64,000 bases of DNA from an uncultured Eubacterium sp. (GTDB lineage: Bacteria; Bacillota; Clostridia; Lachnospirales; Lachnospiraceae): assembly GCA_910584645.1 (NCBI GenBank), contig CAJUAU010000002.1, positions 182,064 through 246,063 of the forward strand. The letters are read 5' to 3'. Below the pieces are notes generated by a model. The model saw only the letters and a program-made list of their open reading frames with translations. It made no database searches and was not told where the DNA came from. Made by a program: the position numbers and the translations under genes. Of the stretch, positions 32,363 to 41,148 are shown piece after piece (position 1 is the stretch's first letter; each line of letters opens with the position of its first letter).

Positions 32363-34394
32363 ATGTCAGCCTCCTTATCTTTTTGCTGGCCACAAGCAAA
32401 AGAACAATAAATACACCAATCACTGCCTCTTTACCTATACCGGATACTCCCTGTCTAAAAAAGTGGGAAACATGAATTATTTTCGTGATTGAAAACCAGG
32501 AAAACATCTCCAGCCCCATTAAATATAAAATGGAGGGAAGTAGAAGCAAACCACACAGTAAAAAACTGATTTCCTGGCTTTTCAGCCACATAGCAATTTC
32601 ACAATACACCACAGCAGATAAAAGCAGCCAAAAAAGACGGGTCACATATACCCACAGGCAATACTGCCAGATCGTAACGTCCACTGGAACCTTTGCCATA
32701 AAGGACAGACTTTGAACAGGGGCGCTCAAACCGCTTAATGAATATGTCCTTGATATATTGTAAAGCTCCATGCCGTTCAAAACCAGCCACAAAAATACTA
32801 CTAAGATGGCAACCATAGTATATTTTCTTTTCCGCAGACAGCTGCGTCCTTTCGGGGAAGCCCGCAGCAAAAATTCCATAGAAGATTTCTTCTCGTAAGT
32901 AAACACCCCCGAAATCAATAGCATCATGCACAAAGAAACCAGCAGAGTAGATTCTGCCATACTTCTTTCTCCCTTTTTCCCAAACAGGTACCGATACCCA
33001 TCGGGGTTAACCAGCCATAAATCCCTTTCCCTATGACCTTTTGCATAGTCAACCCTTTCCTTCAATTTTTTCAGACCGTTGCTGTAATATGCGGCGGCGG
33101 GGTGGTTTTCTTCCTGAAGCTGCACTAACTGTCTCTCCCTCTCTGTTATCTCTCCCTCCACCTGCTCCGTAACAGGTCCAGTCCACTCCTCGTAAAACTC
33201 CTTCATATATTCCCCAGTACTCCCCAGCGTCAGCTGTTCACCCTCCGACTGAGGCTGCCACACTCCCTTGATCAGAATGACAAAAAAGAATATCAAAATA
33301 TAAAGGCCCTTTTGGGACACGAGCATTTTGTACCCCTCAAAAAATTTCCCCGGCATTCTGGACAGTACACTTCGTATCCGACAGAATATTTTTTGTACTG
33401 CCCTTTCTAATAAATGCTTTTGATAATAGGGACGCCTTTTACTGGAAAGCACAATACAAAAAACTGCGAGAAATACGCTAAGAAAAGCAATTGCTATATA
33501 GATCCATTCTTTTCGCTCCAAGCAAATACTCCCTGCTGTATATAATTGATACTCTCCATATAACGGATTCATATCCAGGAGTGTCAGGATATTAATATAT
33601 TTTAACATGCTCAACTGGCTCTGGTCAGGAAGCCATTGTTTAAAAGAATACTCTAATACAAAAACCATTCCACAAATGGTCAGTGCAATTTTACTGTTAT
33701 GAATCATAAGTAAGATCATCCAGCATAAAAGAGTTACCACAAAAATCCCACATGCAGAAACCAGACTTAAAACACAAAAAAATGAAATTCCATTCACTGG
33801 CAGTATACAGCCTTTCAAACTATTTACATATTGGACCGGCTGCCAGAGAGCTGATATATTCCGCGCTTTCGCACAAGCTAATAACAGGAGGACAAAATTG
33901 AAGATTATGCTGATCCCAATAGCTGCAAAAAAATAATATAAAAGACGCCTGAGAGCAAGAACCCCTCTTCCTCTCTTTGTGGCATATACCAGGGGAAACA
34001 ATCCCCGTTTTTCCACATCAAAGGTAAGAAATACTAACCATACACAAAAGAACAGCGAAAAATAATTCTGCATTGAACTTGCATACCATAAACCAATCCC
34101 CTCTCTTTGATGTGTCTCACCAGAGACAAAACAGATTCTGCCATAGTCCCGCAGTATCTTTTCATTTTCTAAAAGATTACTTTGTGTATTAAAAATTGAA
34201 ACGCCTCTAAGACTCTCCATCTGTTTTTTTATCTTTTCATACTTTTTAGAATAATCTACCTCTTGAATCTCTTCCCTGGACAGCGGCGTATAATCCTTCC
34301 ATGACCCATAAGCAAACAATCCTATATTCAGCAGCAGGAACACAATAAAAAGAATCACACTTTTTCTATTCCAAAATATTCTCCTTGCCTCCAT
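32349..34394 (-). CDS. Multi-span ABC-2-like membrane protein (peptide operon 2)
   Basis: 681 residues, about twelve membrane segments in two blocks (residues ~12-310 and ~365-680), each beginning with a helix followed by a ~100-residue external loop; the second loop (residues ~390-480) is Glu/Arg-rich. This looks like two fused ABC-2-type permease halves, as in the permeases of self-immunity or exporter systems. GGAGG lies six bases before ATG. It overlaps both neighbours (29 bp with the lipoprotein gene, 14 bp with the ATPase gene). No closer family was recognised. Confidence 0.75.
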   Translation of the reverse strand: MEARRIFWNRKSVILFIVFLLLNIGLFAYGSWKDYTPLSREEIQEVDYSKKYEKIKKQMESLRGVSIFNTQSNLLENEKILRDYGRICFVSGETHQREGIGLWYASSMQNYFSLFFCVWLVFLTFDVEKRGLFPLVYATKRGRGVLALRRLLYYFFAAIGISIIFNFVLLLLACAKARNISALWQPVQYVNSLKGCILPVNGISFFCVLSLVSACGIFVVTLLCWMILLMIHNSKIALTICGMVFVLEYSFKQWLPDQSQLSMLKYINILTLLDMNPLYGEYQLYTAGSICLERKEWIYIAIAFLSVFLAVFCIVLSSKRRPYYQKHLLERAVQKIFCRIRSVLSRMPGKFFEGYKMLVSQKGLYILIFFFVILIKGVWQPQSEGEQLTLGSTGEYMKEFYEEWTGPVTEQVEGEITERERQLVQLQEENHPAAAYYSNGLKKLKERVDYAKGHRERDLWLVNPDGYRYLFGKKGERSMAESTLLVSLCMMLLISGVFTYEKKSSMEFLLRASPKGRSCLRKRKYTMVAILVVFLWLVLNGMELYNISRTYSLSGLSAPVQSLSFMAKVPVDVTIWQYCLWVYVTRLFWLLLSAVVYCEIAMWLKSQEISFLLCGLLLLPSILYLMGLEMFSWFSITKIIHVSHFFRQGVSGIGKEAVIGVFIVLLLVASKKIRRLTYVKD

Positions 34395-35562
34395 CTGAAT
34401 CCTCCCCTAACACCAATATGTTTTTCCACTCAGCAGCTTTTTCTGACAATCTACTCTTATCAAATTGCTTTACCATGTATTTCCCATCGTCATAAGCAAA
34501 GGCAAAACAATAATCATTGTCTCCAAACTCCCACTCCATATTTTTTTCAAGAGGAATCTTTCCCGCCCTTTCTCCTTCTTCATCAATTATGTCGATTCCA
34601 TAATCGCGGTAGTCATTTTTTTCGTGGCAGTCATACCAGTTGCAGCTATACAAATATTTGCCTTGAAAACTGCACTCTGCATAAATTTTCTCTCCTTTTG
34701 TGACCTCCTCTCTTTTATTAGAATCCATATTCAGCCTGTATAGTTTGTATGAATCATAGTATAATACATCATCTTCTTTCTTATAGATCATTACCAGATC
34801 CCGTTCTTTGTCATACAATACATCTTTCCGTTCTTTACCATTTCGTATATCTACAAAGTTAGTATGTGTCCGAAAATCAGAATCAACAGAATCCGCATAG
34901 CATCCGGTTATGACTAAAGTGTTTCCAAAGGCTTGAAGATTTTCTATGGCAGCCCCATATCCCTCCACTGAAGCCACTTCCTTACGATCCAGGCTCCCAT
35001 TCAAACTTATTCTTTCAACTACAGCTCTTCTTTTTTTCAAAGTAGCTCCCTTCGATACGCTAAAATAAATATTTCCCCTGTGAACGCAAAACTCAAAATG
35101 CACTCCATTATCCGAAGGGTCTAATGTGGCTATCTGTGCCACCTTTTCTCTCTGTCTGCCATCTTCGCTAAGAAAATATAGATACCACTTTTCTGCATTA
35201 TTATTTTCCGACGCAATATAATAAAATTTATGGTCATAATAATTTATTTCCTGTCCATCCCCCATGCTAGCATTACATGTCTCATCCGTGTGGCTGCAAT
35301 CCGCTTTATTGCACACCGGAACTGCCTGTTCCATTGATGGTTCATAATAGTAAAGATATTGAGACACTAAAAAATAGTAACCCTTTCCAGCCTTTTGGAT
35401 CCTGGGCAGTGAACCTGAGCCAAAACCGCTTTGCCAGTCACTGCCCTCTACATACTGTTCCCCCAGGTCTTCCACTCCCTCCTCATTACATGCTGCACTA
35501 AAAAAACTCGCCAAAATTAAAATTAGACATATAACTAAATGTTGATATTTCCTCACATTCAT
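34366..35562 (-). CDS. Lipoprotein with beta-propeller-like repeats (peptide operon 2)
   Basis: 398 residues. The signal peptide ends in the lipobox FSAAC (Cys ~residue 25). The rest is made of short beta-strand repeats with aromatic and Asp/Lys turns, such as YYFLVSQYLYYYEPS, YYDHKFYYIASEN and LYYDSYKLYRLN, as in extracellular DUF5050/propeller-like sensor lipoproteins. Two Cys in VCNKADCSHTDETCN are conserved-looking. It sits between a secreted peptide gene and its ABC transporter, suggesting a ligand-binding or immunity role outside the membrane. GGAGGGG lies before ATG. Confidence 0.75.
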   Translation of the reverse strand: MNVRKYQHLVICLILILASFFSAACNEEGVEDLGEQYVEGSDWQSGFGSGSLPRIQKAGKGYYFLVSQYLYYYEPSMEQAVPVCNKADCSHTDETCNASMGDGQEINYYDHKFYYIASENNNAEKWYLYFLSEDGRQREKVAQIATLDPSDNGVHFEFCVHRGNIYFSVSKGATLKKRRAVVERISLNGSLDRKEVASVEGYGAAIENLQAFGNTLVITGCYADSVDSDFRTHTNFVDIRNGKERKDVLYDKERDLVMIYKKEDDVLYYDSYKLYRLNMDSNKREEVTKGEKIYAECSFQGKYLYSCNWYDCHEKNDYRDYGIDIIDEEGERAGKIPLEKNMEWEFGDNDYCFAFAYDDGKYMVKQFDKSRLSEKAAEWKNILVLGEDSDGGKENILE

Positions 35563-35590
35563 TCCCCTCCATTCCGTTACCCCGATATTA

Positions 35591-35631
35591 TGGAGATTCC
35601 CACTACAGCCAACGTGCAGCGGGAATCTCCA
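35591..35631 (-). terminator. Intercistronic hairpin between peptide and lipoprotein genes
   Basis: Perfect 11-bp stem TGGAGATTCCC / GGGAATCTCCA with a 19-nt loop, in the 125-bp gap. There is no U-run, so it may be a partial terminator or a stabiliser that raises expression of the peptide gene over the downstream genes. Confidence 0.5.
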
Positions 35632-35687
35632 GATCCTTTGTACATAGAAAGCAGCTTAGTGTTTTACCACCATCGTTCTGTACAGCA

Positions 35688-36086
35688 TTAAATATCAGTA
35701 TCAATGTTAAACTTCTTAGAACCAACGGTATACACACCTTTAAAATGTATAATGTCATATCCAGGCGTATCAAAAGCGAATTCCTTTTTAAGACTCGTTC
35801 CTGTCCCGCTCTTATTACCGGTCATCGTATATCTCGAATTATTCTTTTTGGCCGTGATCGTTCCATTGATCTTCATACTGACTGAACTTGGGTATGATAA
35901 TTTTGCTGTGCACACCTCAAGATAGTTTGTAGGTCCATATGGCACCGTTCCCATCTCATATGTATATGTTACCGTTTTTCCATTATATGTTCCAGTCTTT
36001 GCAAAAGATACACTGGTACAAGAAACTACCACAAGCGATAAGGCAAGTAAAGTAGCTCCCATTTTTTTCAATACATTTTTTCTCAT
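35688..36086 (-). CDS. Small secreted protein (peptide operon 2)
   Basis: 132 residues from ATG 36086 with GGAGAG upstream; the ATG at 36179 lies in the leader hairpin and has no ribosome site. The signal peptide (MRKNVLKKMGATLLALSLVVVSC...FA, cut near residue 29) is followed by a ~103-residue beta-rich domain: YNGKTVTYTYEMGTVPYG, SVSMKINGTITAKK, KFNIDTDI. One Cys in the mature part. The sequence is not obviously related to peptides A and B, but its upstream region is. No known family recognised. Confidence 0.7.
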   Translation of the reverse strand: MRKNVLKKMGATLLALSLVVVSCTSVSFAKTGTYNGKTVTYTYEMGTVPYGPTNYLEVCTAKLSYPSSVSMKINGTITAKKNNSRYTMTGNKSGTGTSLKKEFAFDTPGYDIIHFKGVYTVGSKKFNIDTDI

Positions 36087-36104
36087 ATTTCTCTCTCCAT
36101 TTCG

Positions 36105-36133
36105 TTTAAATATTTTTTGATTTGTGGTATAAT
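36105..36133 (+). promoter_or_regulatory. Promoter of small RNA candidate, copy B
   Basis: TTTAAA (36105-36110), 17-bp spacer, extended -10 TGGTATAAT with TATAAT at 36128-36133. There are 19 bp between the -10 and the hairpin, exactly as in copy A although the 19 bp themselves differ. Confidence 0.6.
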
Positions 36134-36139
36134 ATGTTT

Positions 36140-36198
36140 GATTTTTCTTACAGCGTTCTTTTCGGCATCTCACTGCCATATGAAAAGAGCGCTTTTTT
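36140..36198 (+). ncRNA. Candidate ~60-nt small/antisense RNA, copy B
   Basis: Predicted start ~36140, then the stem GCGTTCTTTTC / GAAAAGAGCGC (36153-36192) enclosing GGCA / TGCC, then TTTTTT. Relative to copy A there is one A-to-G change that keeps a G-U pair, and the inner GGTA/TACC has become GGCA/TGCC. The six-base loop differs (TCTCAC against TTGCAC), which would allow each RNA to recognise mainly its own antisense target. Confidence 0.5.
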
Positions 36199-36232
36199 CA
36201 ATTGTGTTCTCTGTCCCTTTAATTATGCACAT
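36170..36232 (-). CDS. Leader ORF, copy B (20 codons)
   Basis: ATG 36232 follows GGAAGGTG with seven-base spacing. It encodes MCIIKGTENTIEKSALFIWQ and ends with TGA in the hairpin loop. The N-terminal half differs from copy A while the last nine residues are nearly the same, so the peptide end and/or the RNA hairpin is under selection. Confidence 0.6.
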   Translation of the reverse strand: MCIIKGTENTIEKSALFIWQ

Positions 36233-36304
36233 TCTTTCACCTTCCTTCCATTAATATAGCAGTAGATCATTTTCCTATACCATTATCTTCCTGCTTGCTT
36301 TTAT

Positions 36305-36334
36305 TATATCACTTTAAAATATATACTGTCAAAT
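36305..36334 (-). promoter_or_regulatory. Promoter of peptide operon 2
   Basis: Minus strand: TTGACA (36334-36329), 18-bp spacer, TATAAT (36310-36305), a consensus sigma-A promoter. The upstream TATAAATAGTATTTGACA stretch is shared with the peptide A promoter. Confidence 0.75.
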
Positions 36335-36359
36335 ACTATTTATAATAAAGTATATTTCT
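36333..36359. promoter_or_regulatory. Operator candidate shared with the padR/peptide A region
   Basis: AAATACT...AGTATATTT overlaps the -35 of the operon 2 promoter and matches the palindrome at 29784-29808. Confidence 0.5.
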
Positions 36360-36409
36360 AAAAGTATAATTTCTACCCTATTTATAACTGCTATGTTTTT
36401 TCCTACAAC

Positions 36410-36440
36410 CAAAAAAGGGCTGGATGAAAACCGCAGCCCT
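36410..36440 (-). terminator. Second terminator of the GH43 gene
   Basis: On the minus strand the stem AGGGCTG / CAGCCCT is followed by TTTTTT. It lies ~50 bp beyond the stronger terminator at 36492. Confidence 0.7.
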
Positions 36441-36491
36441 ATAAAAACATTTCGTGTTTTTCGCTCCGCAGATGTCGAACTTTTCAATAAG

Positions 36492-36547
36492 AAAAAACCA
36501 TGTGCGCCAGCGATTTTTTATCGCTTTTGCACATGGCTTCTTTCTAC
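36492..36547 (-). terminator. Main terminator of the GH43 gene
   Basis: On the minus strand GCCATGTGC...GCACATGG encloses an inner AGCGAT / ATCGCT stem and is followed by TTTTTTC, 45 bp beyond the GH43 stop. Confidence 0.9.
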
Positions 36548-36592
36548 TTATGATGCGTTGACCACTGGCAAATGTGGTCAGCGGCAACTATA

Positions 36593-39130
36593 TTATCTGC
36601 TGCATGCCTCGAAAATCCAAGTCTGGTTTGAAGTTGCATTATACTGCCACTGGCATACATTGGTTCCATCGGTTTTACCAAAGTTGTACACGTCAAGTCC
36701 CTTTGTATCTTTTGTGACTTTGGTCGTTATGCCAAAGGTATTTGCTGCAGATGTTTTCTGGATCTTGAACATCTGGGCCTCTGCACCATTTGCTGAATAG
36801 GTCTGGATATTGGCTCCGTCACTGTTGGCTCCGTATTGTACATCCAGCATATATCCCAGACCATTTTTCAACGTCACATATCCGTTTCCAAGATTGGTGA
36901 GATACCACTTCTGGCCTGCGGATGCGGAACCTGTTCCGATCACTACATTAACACTGTTTCCGCCCTTGTTATCTGCCACCTGCAGGTATTTGCCAGAATT
37001 CGTATTCTTAATGTAATACCATCCGTCTGACAATGCCCCACTGCTGTTCTGCACCTGATCCGCCGTTTTCTTTATAGACACGTCATCCATAAAGAAGGAC
37101 ACCAGATCCTGGGCAGCAGGATCCGCCTTGTAAGCGGTCTCGATAAACACTCTTACATTGCTGAGGTCAGCCCCTGCCGGAACAGTATATTTACCGTTTA
37201 TCACTGCCCACTTATCACCAGCTGTTGTCACAGATGCCATATTTTCAATCTTTCCGTCACCATAAATGATACTCATGAAAAACTTTGTCTGACCGGTTGC
37301 ACCGGGATTCTCTGACAGATTGTACCGCACTGCAGCACTGACCTGATAGGTCTTTCCTTTCTCAAGACGTCCTGTCATATCCTGTACCGCCCCGGCAGAT
37401 GTCATTTTCCTTCCCGCTGCTTTCAGGGAAAGTTTTCCCGAATGCACCGTCACATAACCCAGGCTCAGATTAGATCCATACAAACTGTTCCAGTTCGTCA
37501 GCCCATCCTCGATGTTCCCGTTCTTTACCAGTTCGTCCCCGGATGGCGCGGGCACATCGACTGCTGTATTTGTTCTCGACATCTTCCAGTAGTCCAGATA
37601 GAAAAGTTCGCCGGAAGATGAACCTGTGAAAACAAAATAGATGTCATGTACACCTGTTGCTGTTGAAAGAGACGCGGAATAATCTTTCCATGCGGTTGAA
37701 CTTCCGTTGATCTGTACTTCTCCCAGCTTAGTGCCGTACCGGCTGTCCAGTCTTACCTCTACTTTTCCGCCGCTATTTACGGGCTGGGCGCCGATTGTAA
37801 TAGATTTCAGTCCCGTTTTCAGATCAACGTCCGATACAGCCAGCCAGTCCCCGTTATGAATATTGGATACTTTCATATTGGAGGACTGGATAAAAGAACC
37901 TGGCTGCCAGGTCATACTGGTTTTCAGCCCGCTGCTCCAGCCAATGGTCTCCGCCTCATTTCTCACATAAGGATCCAGATTCTTCGTCTGTGCCACGCCC
38001 TGATAGGTTCCTTTGACCAATTTAATATGTCCATTGGAATCGTAGGAAACCTTATCCATATGTGTCGAGCGGTATCCCTGGCAGTTCGCCGGGAATCCCA
38101 GCGCTTTGGTCACCGTCTGCGCATGGTATGTCAGATAGGTATTTCCATTAAACTCAAAAAAGGCATGATGATTATTTCCACCAATTCTAAAGTATGTATA
38201 TGGGTTTTCATGCACGACGCCGACGTAAGTAAAAGGTCCCATGGGGCTGTTGCTCTCCATGGCGCATATGTTCCCATTGCCGGTCATCGGAAGATTATTT
38301 GAGAAATTGGAACAATATGTATAATAATATTTTCCGTTCTTCTTATGTATTCCAGAATCCTCAAAGAGCCCTGGTGCATTGATCGCCACAGCATTTCCCG
38401 CCAGCTGAACCATATTATCTGCCAGACGGACCACTCTCGCGGTCCCAGGATAGTTTTTCTGATTCTGGGATGCGTTATCTCCTCCTGGTATGCCGCCGCC
38501 ATAATACAGATATCCCGTTCCGTCATCATCAACCAGCACAGCTGGATCAAACAGCCATTCCACCCCCTGGGCAGCCTGGGATCCCCTGCGGATCAGATGG
38601 CTTCCAGTCGGCGGCTCAGTAAAGGGTCCCAGCGGTGAGTCCGCCTGCAGGACACCGATGCCGTTGCCATTATCGGCGAAGTATAAGAAAAACTTGTCCC
38701 TGCCATTGATGCGCTTCCAGCACGCAGCCGGCGCCCAGGAATTTCTGGCCCAGGATGCAATATCTGCCACTTTGATCTCCCCGTGGTCCACCCAGTTCAC
38801 CATATCACTGGAAGAGGAAACGGTCAGCGTCGAAATGGTACTGTACTTATTGGAAGCTGTCGGATTGCCGCTCCCGTCTTTGTTCGTACGGTCATAACAT
38901 TCGCTGTCATTTGTCATATACACATATACTCTCCCGTTGTAAGTCATGGCAAAAGGATCCGCCGCAAACTTATGATCCATAATAGGATTGTTGTTTGAAG
39001 AGCTTCTCACAGAGCCGCTTACCAGCTTATCGGCAGCAAAGGTTTCATCAACCCTCGCCAGTGAAGCGATCACCCCCAGGATGATCAGCATACCCGCTAC
39101 ATACAATTTTGATTTGATTTGTTTCGTCAT
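36593..39130 (-). CDS. Secreted multidomain GH43 arabinofuranosidase/xylosidase with CBM modules
   Basis: 845 residues from ATG 39130 (MTKQIKSKLYVAG), GGAAGG upstream; the frame to 39373 runs through AT-rich non-coding sequence. A signal peptide (cut near FAADK, ~33) is followed by a GH43 five-bladed propeller with HKFAADPFAMTYNGRVYVYM (catalytic base Asp), EWLFDPAVLVDDDG and GLFEDSGIHKKNGKYYYTY (acid Glu). Then come a CBM6-like domain (RNEAETIGWSSG ... FYLDYWKM), a CBM4/9/22-like jelly roll (ELVKNGNIEDGLTNWNS ...) and a ricin-type CBM13 lectin domain (DGWYYIKNTNSGKYLQVADN ...). It would release arabinose or xylose from arabinoxylan outside the cell, complementing GH115/uxaC at 1-5 kb. Confidence 0.88.
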   Translation of the reverse strand: MTKQIKSKLYVAGMLIILGVIASLARVDETFAADKLVSGSVRSSSNNNPIMDHKFAADPFAMTYNGRVYVYMTNDSECYDRTNKDGSGNPTASNKYSTISTLTVSSSSDMVNWVDHGEIKVADIASWARNSWAPAACWKRINGRDKFFLYFADNGNGIGVLQADSPLGPFTEPPTGSHLIRRGSQAAQGVEWLFDPAVLVDDDGTGYLYYGGGIPGGDNASQNQKNYPGTARVVRLADNMVQLAGNAVAINAPGLFEDSGIHKKNGKYYYTYCSNFSNNLPMTGNGNICAMESNSPMGPFTYVGVVHENPYTYFRIGGNNHHAFFEFNGNTYLTYHAQTVTKALGFPANCQGYRSTHMDKVSYDSNGHIKLVKGTYQGVAQTKNLDPYVRNEAETIGWSSGLKTSMTWQPGSFIQSSNMKVSNIHNGDWLAVSDVDLKTGLKSITIGAQPVNSGGKVEVRLDSRYGTKLGEVQINGSSTAWKDYSASLSTATGVHDIYFVFTGSSSGELFYLDYWKMSRTNTAVDVPAPSGDELVKNGNIEDGLTNWNSLYGSNLSLGYVTVHSGKLSLKAAGRKMTSAGAVQDMTGRLEKGKTYQVSAAVRYNLSENPGATGQTKFFMSIIYGDGKIENMASVTTAGDKWAVINGKYTVPAGADLSNVRVFIETAYKADPAAQDLVSFFMDDVSIKKTADQVQNSSGALSDGWYYIKNTNSGKYLQVADNKGGNSVNVVIGTGSASAGQKWYLTNLGNGYVTLKNGLGYMLDVQYGANSDGANIQTYSANGAEAQMFKIQKTSAANTFGITTKVTKDTKGLDVYNFGKTDGTNVCQWQYNATSNQTWIFEACSR

Positions 39131-39494
39131 GATACCTTCCTTTCCTAAATTTGTAAACCTCCATTTTGGTTGTGCTAAATTTATTGCATTTTTTAAATGT
39201 AAATCCAAATTTGATACGTGAATATGATACCTTCCCCCTTTCTGTGATATATTATCAAATTCAGTTTTACATTCAGAAACATAACCGCTAAACATATTGT
39301 ACCAAATTATGGATAAAATAGCTAGTCTGAATTCTAAATTTACTGCACCAAAATTTGATTTTTTATCGATCAAAACATTGCTGCTAATTTTTAAAATCTA
39401 AAATTTTTTCATCCATTCCCTCCGGTTCTATTACAAATCCCTCTATGTTTTTTATTATAACAGAAATTTTTACATTCTCAAGAATTCCATAGGA
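39131..39494. other. AT-rich intergenic region upstream of GH43
   Basis: About 365 bp without a supported gene. On the minus strand TTTGATAATATATCA near 39245-39260 may hold the GH43 -10. Repeats of the type AAATTTGAT and AAATTTACTGCACC recur several times and may be regulator sites; a duplicated AAGGTATCAT occurs near the start codon. No clear -35 was found. Confidence 0.4.
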
Positions 39495-39498
39495 GAAA

Positions 39499-39540
39499 AA
39501 TGCACCTTAAAACCAAGAACCTCCTGGTTTTAAGGTGCAA
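39499..39540 (-). terminator. Terminator of spoVAD-spoVAE
   Basis: Perfect 14-bp stem GCACCTTAAAACCA / TGGTTTTAAGGTGC with a 9-nt loop; on the minus strand it is followed by ATTTTTC. About 40 bp past the spoVAE stop. Confidence 0.85.
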
Positions 39541-39581
39541 AGGGACCAAACCCGTTTTTACTTCTCTATTCCACTAGTGTA

Positions 39582-39935
39582 CTAGGACATCTTCGGCTTA
39601 AACACCAGAGCTGCCAGAAAACTCAGGATCAAAGCTCCTGCAATCCCCACAGCGGCTTGTTCCAGACCGCCGTAAAAGATTCCCACAAAGCCCTGGCTGT
39701 CCACCGCTTCCTTAACTCCTTTAAATAACAGATGCCCAAAACCGATCAGGGGAACCGTGGCGCCGGCCTTTGCCCAGTTGGCAAAGGGCTCGTAGATGCG
39801 AACGGCGCTCAGCACTGCCCCCAGACATACCAGGAGGACCATGATCCGTCCGGGAAGAAGTTTTGTATTGTCCATGACGATCTGTACCACCGCGCAGATG
39901 GCGCCGCCTACCAAAAAAGTAATTAAATAATCCAT
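39582..39935 (-). CDS. spoVAE: Stage V sporulation protein AE
   Basis: 117 residues with three to four membrane helices: MDYLITFLVGGAICAVVQIV, the conserved DNTKLLPGRIMVLLVCLG segment and WAKAGATVPLIGFGHLLFKG. SpoVAE is part of the inner-membrane channel that loads dipicolinic acid into the forespore and releases it at germination. It follows spoVAD by 15 bp. Length and sequence match SpoVAEb-type proteins. Confidence 0.95.
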   Translation of the reverse strand: MDYLITFLVGGAICAVVQIVMDNTKLLPGRIMVLLVCLGAVLSAVRIYEPFANWAKAGATVPLIGFGHLLFKGVKEAVDSQGFVGIFYGGLEQAAVGIAGALILSFLAALVFKPKMS

Positions 39936-39950
39936 GTTCCTGCTCCTTTC

Positions 39951-40988
39951 TTACTGTGCGATCTCCAGCATTACCCCGTGGGCGATGCCCGGCACGCTGT
40001 TTCCCTCGTTAAAACTGACCGTGGAGAGCAGCGCTCCCGTCGGCACAAAGAGAACACGCTTCCATTCGTGCTTCCGCATCTTGTTGAGAATGTAACCCGT
40101 GAGGGTGATCGCACTGCAGCCGCAGCCGCTTCCGCCGGCATTGGTATCCTGCTCTTCGTTGTAGTAGATCTCCGTACCGCAGTCCATGTGCTGCTTGCCG
40201 ATATCGTAGCCATAACCCAGCAGCATGTCTTTCAGGATACGCTGACCGATGGTTCCCAGATCGCCGGTGATGATCTTATCATAATAATCCGGCTGGATCC
40301 CAAAATCTTTCAGATTGTTTAAAATACAGTCACAGGCTGCCGGGGCCATACATGCCCCCATATTCATACTGTCCTTAATTCCATAGTCTGTGATCACCCC
40401 TGTTGTCAATCCGGAGATCTGCACGTAAGCGGTCTCCTTGCGTTTCCAGCTGCCATCTCCTTTGCCCAGCACCACAGCACCGCTCCCCGTCACCGTCCAC
40501 GTGGAAGAGTAAGGACGCTGGTTGCCGTATGCCAGGGGAAAACGGAACTGCTTTTCTGCACTGGCAAAATGACTGGAAGTAAGCGCCACCACATAATCCG
40601 CAAAGCCACCCTCCACCAGCATGGATCCAATGCCCATGGATTCTCCCATGGTGGAACAGGCACCGTACACTCCAAACATCGGAATATTAAAATTCATGAT
40701 TCCAAATGAGGTGGCGATCAGCTGTCCCAGCAGATCCCCGGCAACGATGTAACGGATATCCCCAGGTTCCAGACCAGCATTGCGTATCGCGATGTCTGCT
40801 GCGATATGCTGCATCTTACTCTCGGCTTCCTCCCAGGTATTGCCGCCAAAAAGCGGATCCGTCTCCACAAAGTCAAAATATTTTCCAAAGGCTCCGTTCC
40901 CTTCTTTTTCTCCTGCCACTGACGCCGCACCAATGATACAGGGCGGAATCTCAAACTGGACACTTCGTTTTCCAACCGTCTTTTCCAT
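39951..40988 (-). CDS. spoVAD: Stage V sporulation protein AD
   Basis: 345 residues from ATG 40988 (MEKTVGKRSVQFEIP), which has GGAG at nine bases; ATGs at 41003 and 41024 lack good sites. It has the thiolase-like fold with GVYGACSTMGESM (the Cys region), TWTVTGSGAVVLG and GGSGCGCSAITLTGY. SpoVAD binds dipicolinic acid in the SpoVA complex. spoVAC, which normally precedes spoVAD, is absent: the DNA upstream is a terminator and secDF. Confidence 0.95.
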   Translation of the reverse strand: MEKTVGKRSVQFEIPPCIIGAASVAGEKEGNGAFGKYFDFVETDPLFGGNTWEEAESKMQHIAADIAIRNAGLEPGDIRYIVAGDLLGQLIATSFGIMNFNIPMFGVYGACSTMGESMGIGSMLVEGGFADYVVALTSSHFASAEKQFRFPLAYGNQRPYSSTWTVTGSGAVVLGKGDGSWKRKETAYVQISGLTTGVITDYGIKDSMNMGACMAPAACDCILNNLKDFGIQPDYYDKIITGDLGTIGQRILKDMLLGYGYDIGKQHMDCGTEIYYNEEQDTNAGGSGCGCSAITLTGYILNKMRKHEWKRVLFVPTGALLSTVSFNEGNSVPGIAHGVMLEIAQ

Positions 40989-41070
40989 ATCTTTATTCTC
41001 CATTCCGTGCACACTAAATATCATACCGTATACCAGAAATACGCAGGTATTCTCCTTTACCTATCAGATA

Positions 41071-41114
41071 AAAAAGATGCACATACCATTTTCCCATAGT
41101 ATGTGCATCTTTTC
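41071..41114 (-). terminator. Terminator of secDF (bidirectional-looking)
   Basis: AAAAGATGCACATAC / GTATGTGCATCTTTT with a 12-14-nt loop; on the minus strand it ends in TTTTTTATC. It separates secDF from spoVAD. Confidence 0.9.
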
Positions 41115-41148
41115 TATTTTCATCCACTAAAAAGACCAGGATTGTTAT

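Larger units (their letters stand above)
36087..36592. other. 505-bp regulatory and terminator region
   Basis: Holds, from left: the plus-strand promoter and small RNA candidate copy B (36105-36198), the leader ORF copy B (36170-36232), the minus-strand peptide promoter (36334-36305), an operator palindrome (36333-36359) and two terminators of the GH43 gene (36410-36440 and 36492-36547). No other gene is supported. Confidence 0.8.

Noticed and set aside
31628..36086. Possible insertion or mobile element carrying the peptide operons
   Set aside because: No transposase, integrase, terminal repeats or tRNA junction is visible; only promoter regions and the 1.75-kb peptide-permease unit are duplicated.
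36087..36179. N-terminal extension of the operon 2 peptide starting in the hairpin
   Set aside because: The ATG lies in the hairpin loop without a ribosome site; the homologous copy at 29.6 kb is stopped after 12 codons. The start at 36086 has both a site and a signal peptide.
36393..36800. Plus-strand ORF beyond the GH43 gene
   Set aside because: It crosses two terminator hairpins and enters the end of the GH43 gene antisense; no ribosome site.
39131..39373. Longer GH43 N-terminus from ATG 39373
   Set aside because: The extra 81 residues come from AT-rich intergenic DNA; the signal peptide follows the ATG at 39130.
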